Origin: Paragordius varius
Taxonomy: Eukaryota; Nematomorpha
Length of the DNA stretch: 64,000 bases
Reading direction: 5' to 3'
NCBI GenBank assembly: GCA_964247055.1
Contig: OZ176056.1
Coordinates: 4,712,001-4,776,000 of the forward strand
The notes under the pieces are model-generated. The model was not told the origin of the DNA and did no database searches. It saw only the letters and a list, made by a program, of their open reading frames with translations. Each line of letters begins with the position of its first letter. The stretch's first letter is position 1. A program made the translations under genes and the position numbers. Below, in pieces: positions 60,550-64,000 of this stretch.

Positions 60550-61885
60550 GGGAATACGTGGAATCTATATTGAATTTTTACGGTCTTAAAAATTATTTTT
60601 GTGGACTTTTGAAAAAAATGGCATTTTACGGGGAGAGCGGGTAAAAATAGGTGCTAAATTAAAAAAGCGAGCCGACTATGTTCGGCGCAATCGAAAATAA
60701 GTAAATAAAAATCAAATTTGAAATTGAATGGTCCAACACGTTCTCCGCAAAATTGTCACAAAAACACGATTTTTAAGGATTTTTGTTTTCAAAAAAACCG
60801 TTTTTAACACGGGGTGGCCCGAAATGGGGGCCTATTCCAAAAAAGGGCGAAGCTATTGTCGGGGCATTCATTAACGATTATATTTTTTCGATGTTTGGAT
60901 TTGAAAGGGTCTACTGGTTTTCCGGAAACAGATCACAAAGCCACATGACGGATCAGTTTAGCGGCTATCAATAAAAAAACGCTTGACTAAATCTTTTGCC
61001 TTTTAGGGAATACGTGGAATCTATATTAAATTTTTACGGTCTAAAAAAATTATTTTTGTGGACTTTGTTTTTTGAAAAAAATGGAATTTTACAGGGGAAC
61101 GGGTAAAAATAGGTGCTAAATTAAAAAAGCGAGCCGACTATATTCGGCGCAATCAAAAATAATAAACAAAAATTATATTTGAAATCGAAGGTCCAGCACG
61201 TTCTCCGGAAAATTGTCACAAAGACACGATTTTTAAGGGCTTTTGTTTCCAAAAAAAAAATTTCAACACGGGGTGGGCCCAAACTGGGGGCCTATTTCAA
61301 AATAGGGCGAAGCTATTGTCGGGGCATTCATTAATGATTATATTTTTTCGAAGTTTGGATTTGAATGGGTAAACTGGTTTTCCGGAAACACACAAAGCCA
61401 CATGACGCATCAGTTTAGCGACTATTATCAAAGAAACGCTTGACTAAAATTTTTGCTTAGAGAATACGTGGAATCTATATTGAATTTATACTGTCTTAAA
61501 AAATTATTTTTGTGGACTTTGTTTTTTTGAAAAAAATGGCATTTTACGGGGGTAGCGGGTAAAAATAGGTGCTAAATTCAAAAAGCGAGCCGACTATGTT
61601 CGGCGCTATCCAAAATAAGTAAACAAAATCATATTTGAAATTGAATGGTCCAACACGTTCTCCGCAAAATTGTCGCAAAACGATTTTTAAGGACTTTTGT
61701 TTTCAAAAAAATCGTTTTTAACACGGGGTGCGCCCGAAATGAGGGCCTATTTCAAAAAAGGGCGAAGCTATTGTCGGGGCATTCATTAATGATTATATTT
61801 TTTCGATATTTGGTTTGAAAGGGTCTACCGGTTTTCCGGATACAGATCACAAAGCCAGCATTTTTCATTTTTATAAATATATAGA

Positions 61886-62449
61886 TTGTGTACGGCTTTC
61901 TATTATATTTATAAACTATAATAATTGATTGGCAAAAAATATTCTGAATACTAGTTACACAAAAATAAACCTTTCTATCCCATAAAATTATCAATTTTAA
62001 ATGCATTTTCATTATGCATTCTGCTTTGTTATTTCACACTATAGTAGGGCAATTCGCATTATTGGAATGTATGGAAAAAAGAAAAATATTATTGTTTATT
62101 TAACATTTGGTTGTTTTTTCCATACACTAATGTCTTGCAAATTCCCTTACTATAGTGTGAAATAAGCAGCCATTTAAATGCATCCTGGAGTTTCCTTTAA
62201 TTATCTTCATACATGGCTAACTTATAATCGAATTCTGTTTTTCAGTAATCGATATCTTTAAATAAAAAACACCCTAATATATAAAAATTTTGGTTGTTTA
62301 ATTAAATTTAAATGATACCTATTATATTTAAAACATAATTTTTCTTTTGTCCCCAAAATATCCCTCAACTAGAATATAAGCCTTTAGAAAAGTAAACCTT
62401 TTTAATATCAGCCTTTCCAAAAATCTGAGAGTGCGCCATTATTAACTTG
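61886..62449. other. intergenic with one palindromic MITE
   Basis: AT-rich DNA. It contains the inverted element at 62028-62165 and nothing else that I can support. Confidence 0.4.
62028..62165. mobile_element. palindromic mini-element
   Basis: TTATTTCACACTATAGTA at the left and TACTATAGTGTGAAATAA at the right are exact inverses. Inner parts GAATGTATGGAAAAAA and TTTTTTCCATACACTAA continue the pairing. 138 bases, non-coding. Confidence 0.65.
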
Positions 62450-63480
62450 GCTCAGTTAATAACACTAGTCAACAATATCTGCCACTTGAGTTTTTGCAAT
62501 CTGATATTTACTATCATTTTAACAGTTGAAATAAAAATACACCCAAGAATTTTAAATAGTTTAATGCTTCTGATTATGCGCCCTCTTTATCAAAATTTAC
62601 TAAAAAATATTTTCCTGCGAAAATTTATAACAAATATCCATTTGTAATATATTATTTTAAATATTAATTAAAACATAAAATGCATACTGATATGTATTAC
62701 ATAGATGGTTAATATTGGACATAAGAAGCGACAAACGCGCAAAGAGAGAGCGTTTTTCTAATCAATGAATTCTTAAAACTAATGGAATAGCTCAAACCTT
62801 TATCTAGATAGCAATGAAAGTCCAAAAAAGACAACATAAGAAATTTTTTTGATTAACAGTTATTTATTGCTTTTATGCCATTTAAGTTTTTTGTTTTTTA
62901 AGATTACCATATCATCAATATTAATTTATTTTCTTTAGTAGGTTTCTAGAAACTAAAAACAAATTTAAACTTATTTTTTATTTTTTAACGTATTTAATAA
63001 ATTTACAGTTATAACTATGCATTTTGGTATCCACTGGGTAAAATAACTTAAATAATAATAAATTTAATTGAAAAAGACCAAAAGCTTTTTCGAAGATTTT
63101 TTCTTAATTTATTGCTAATATATTAAAATAATTGTTATGATTATTAAATTAGTTTGTTTGTGAAATTTTATAACTTATTTGAGGGTTGAAAATTTTGACC
63201 ATACAAATCCAAATAACATTTATGTCAAATTGATTTAAATGACCCATCCATTCGTAAGATACAGTTTTTCGCGCTCTTTTGAATGATATAAAATACATGT
63301 CTCTATATCTATAACTTTTAGTTTCGAAAATTTTAATGTTAATCGGGGCCAAAAATTATCGTTAAATTCTAATAAATAAAATATATAATATTAGAACAAT
63401 TTTTTTCAGAAATACTATTTAAATTTTACAAGAATGGCAGTTAAAAAGTCAAATTTTGTAGTCTAGTCAATATTTTGTTT
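62450..63480 (-). repeat. ~1.1-kb interspersed repeat, copy 3 (inverted)
   Basis: Reverse complement of the family at 4200-5130 and 46310-47390; the core is seen as AATATTGGACATAAGAAGCG and CAAACGCGCAAAGAGAGAGC near 62712-62755. Non-coding. Confidence 0.6.
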
Positions 63481-63684
63481 TATAGTATAATATTAAAGAG
63501 ATTAATTATGAATCTTATGATTTATTTAGTGATCATGTATTGGTAAATCAATTAATTAAAAAATTATCACTTTTTACGCTAATATGTACAAAATAAATGG
63601 AAATTTTTTAGAACACTTATTACATTAATGTTTTAGATATTACATGGTATGTTAATATTAAAAAATTTAATAAAAAAATTTTAC

Positions 63685-63805
63685 ATGTCGTTTAAAACCA
63701 TTTTTCGAATCTTTATTTTTATTCTGTTTATTGGATTATCATTGAATGTAATTAACAAAAAATATAAAGATAAGGACACAATATTCCTTATGTCATCCGG
63801 GGTAG
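63685..63805 (+). CDS. possible first exon of a secreted or type II membrane protein (partial)
   Basis: From ATG at 63685 the frame gives a basic start (MSFKTIFR), a 16-residue hydrophobic run (IFIFILFIGLSLNVIN), then a charged stretch (KKYKDKD) and TIFLMSSGV. The frame meets a good donor site G/GTAAG at 63806. A signal peptide or membrane anchor followed by a donor is what a first exon looks like, but the rest of the gene lies beyond the window and the family is unknown. The same frame stays open past the donor for ~17 codons. AT-rich chance hydrophobic frames are common here, so confidence is low. Confidence 0.35.
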
Positions 63806-64000
63806 GTAAGATTTTTTTCATTTTTACCAAAACCAGATATTTCTCGAATATTTATTAAGAAACTAATTGGTAATTAAGACCACTATCTAGATTTTTAAAA
63901 AATAACTTATCGTTTTATTGGATAAATGATGGTTAATTCAAAGGATAAAATATACCATTGAGCCTTAAATCATGAATGTTCAACATAAACATCTTCGTGG

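Larger units (their letters stand above)
56280..61870 (-). repeat. tandem ~440-470-bp satellite units in Helitron-like element
   Basis: Units start at about 56280 (cut at 56686 by the LTR element), 60550, 61010 and 61452; the last ends near 61870. Neighbours look ~90% alike by eye. A single matching unit occurs inverted at 30370-30840. Confidence 0.75.
56058..61885 (-). mobile_element. Helitron-like element with satellite array, interrupted by an LTR element
   Basis: Read on the minus strand, it begins after an A with TCTATATATTTATAAAAATG (61885) and ends with hairpin GCTGCGTAGCAGC, CGAGATTTACCCCAG, then T (56058). It contains four ~440-470-bp units, each marked by GGAATACGTGGAATC, GCGAGCCGACTATGTTCGG, CACGTTCTCCG and GGGGCATTCATTAA. 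The ~310-bp units of the 30368 copy are almost absent. One satellite unit hosts the LTR fossil at 56687-60549. No Rep/helicase coding seen. Confidence 0.7.

Overview
The window is metazoan nuclear DNA. It is very AT-rich, has spliced genes with AT-rich introns, and carries typical animal gene families (GPCR, cytosolic sulfotransferase, CCT chaperonin, bestrophin, a SEA-domain membrane protein, a CNPase-like enzyme). The species cannot be fixed from sequence alone. An AT-rich invertebrate is the best reading; a flatworm-like animal is possible but unproven. No tRNA, rRNA, CRISPR array or bacterial operon was seen.

Host genes in order: an intronless class A GPCR (1465-3147, +); a seven-exon cytosolic sulfotransferase (12214-5691, -); CCT2, the beta subunit of the TRiC/CCT chaperonin, spread over at least 16 exons (20089-29486, +); a two-exon bestrophin (34767-32883, -); a nine-exon single-pass protein with a SEA domain (35867-44207, +), head to head with bestrophin; an intronless CNPase-like 2H phosphoesterase (49805-50905, +); and a possible first exon of a secreted or membrane protein at the right edge (63685-63805, +). 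I assembled the multi-exon models by hand from splice sites, reading phase and family alignment; all sum to whole codons. The genes are unrelated housekeeping and surface functions, not an operon or pathway cluster.

Most of the rest is mobile DNA, much of it nested. There are Helitron-like elements with internal satellite arrays (1-392, 30368-32383, 56058-61885). Three hAT transposons are seen: 14638-16941, and 52591-55743 inside 51904-56020. A Ty3/Gypsy LTR fossil (56687-60549) sits inside a Helitron satellite. Several families of short non-autonomous elements occur in introns and between genes.

Two patterns stand out. First, an inverted pair of complete type I hammerhead ribozymes lies in intron 1 of the SEA gene (36124-36189 and 36597-36662). 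Second, a set of elements shares the end TATACCATTT and carries, just inside each end, inverted arrays of tandem repeats with an exact 21-bp period. The repeat sequence differs between subfamilies but the period does not.
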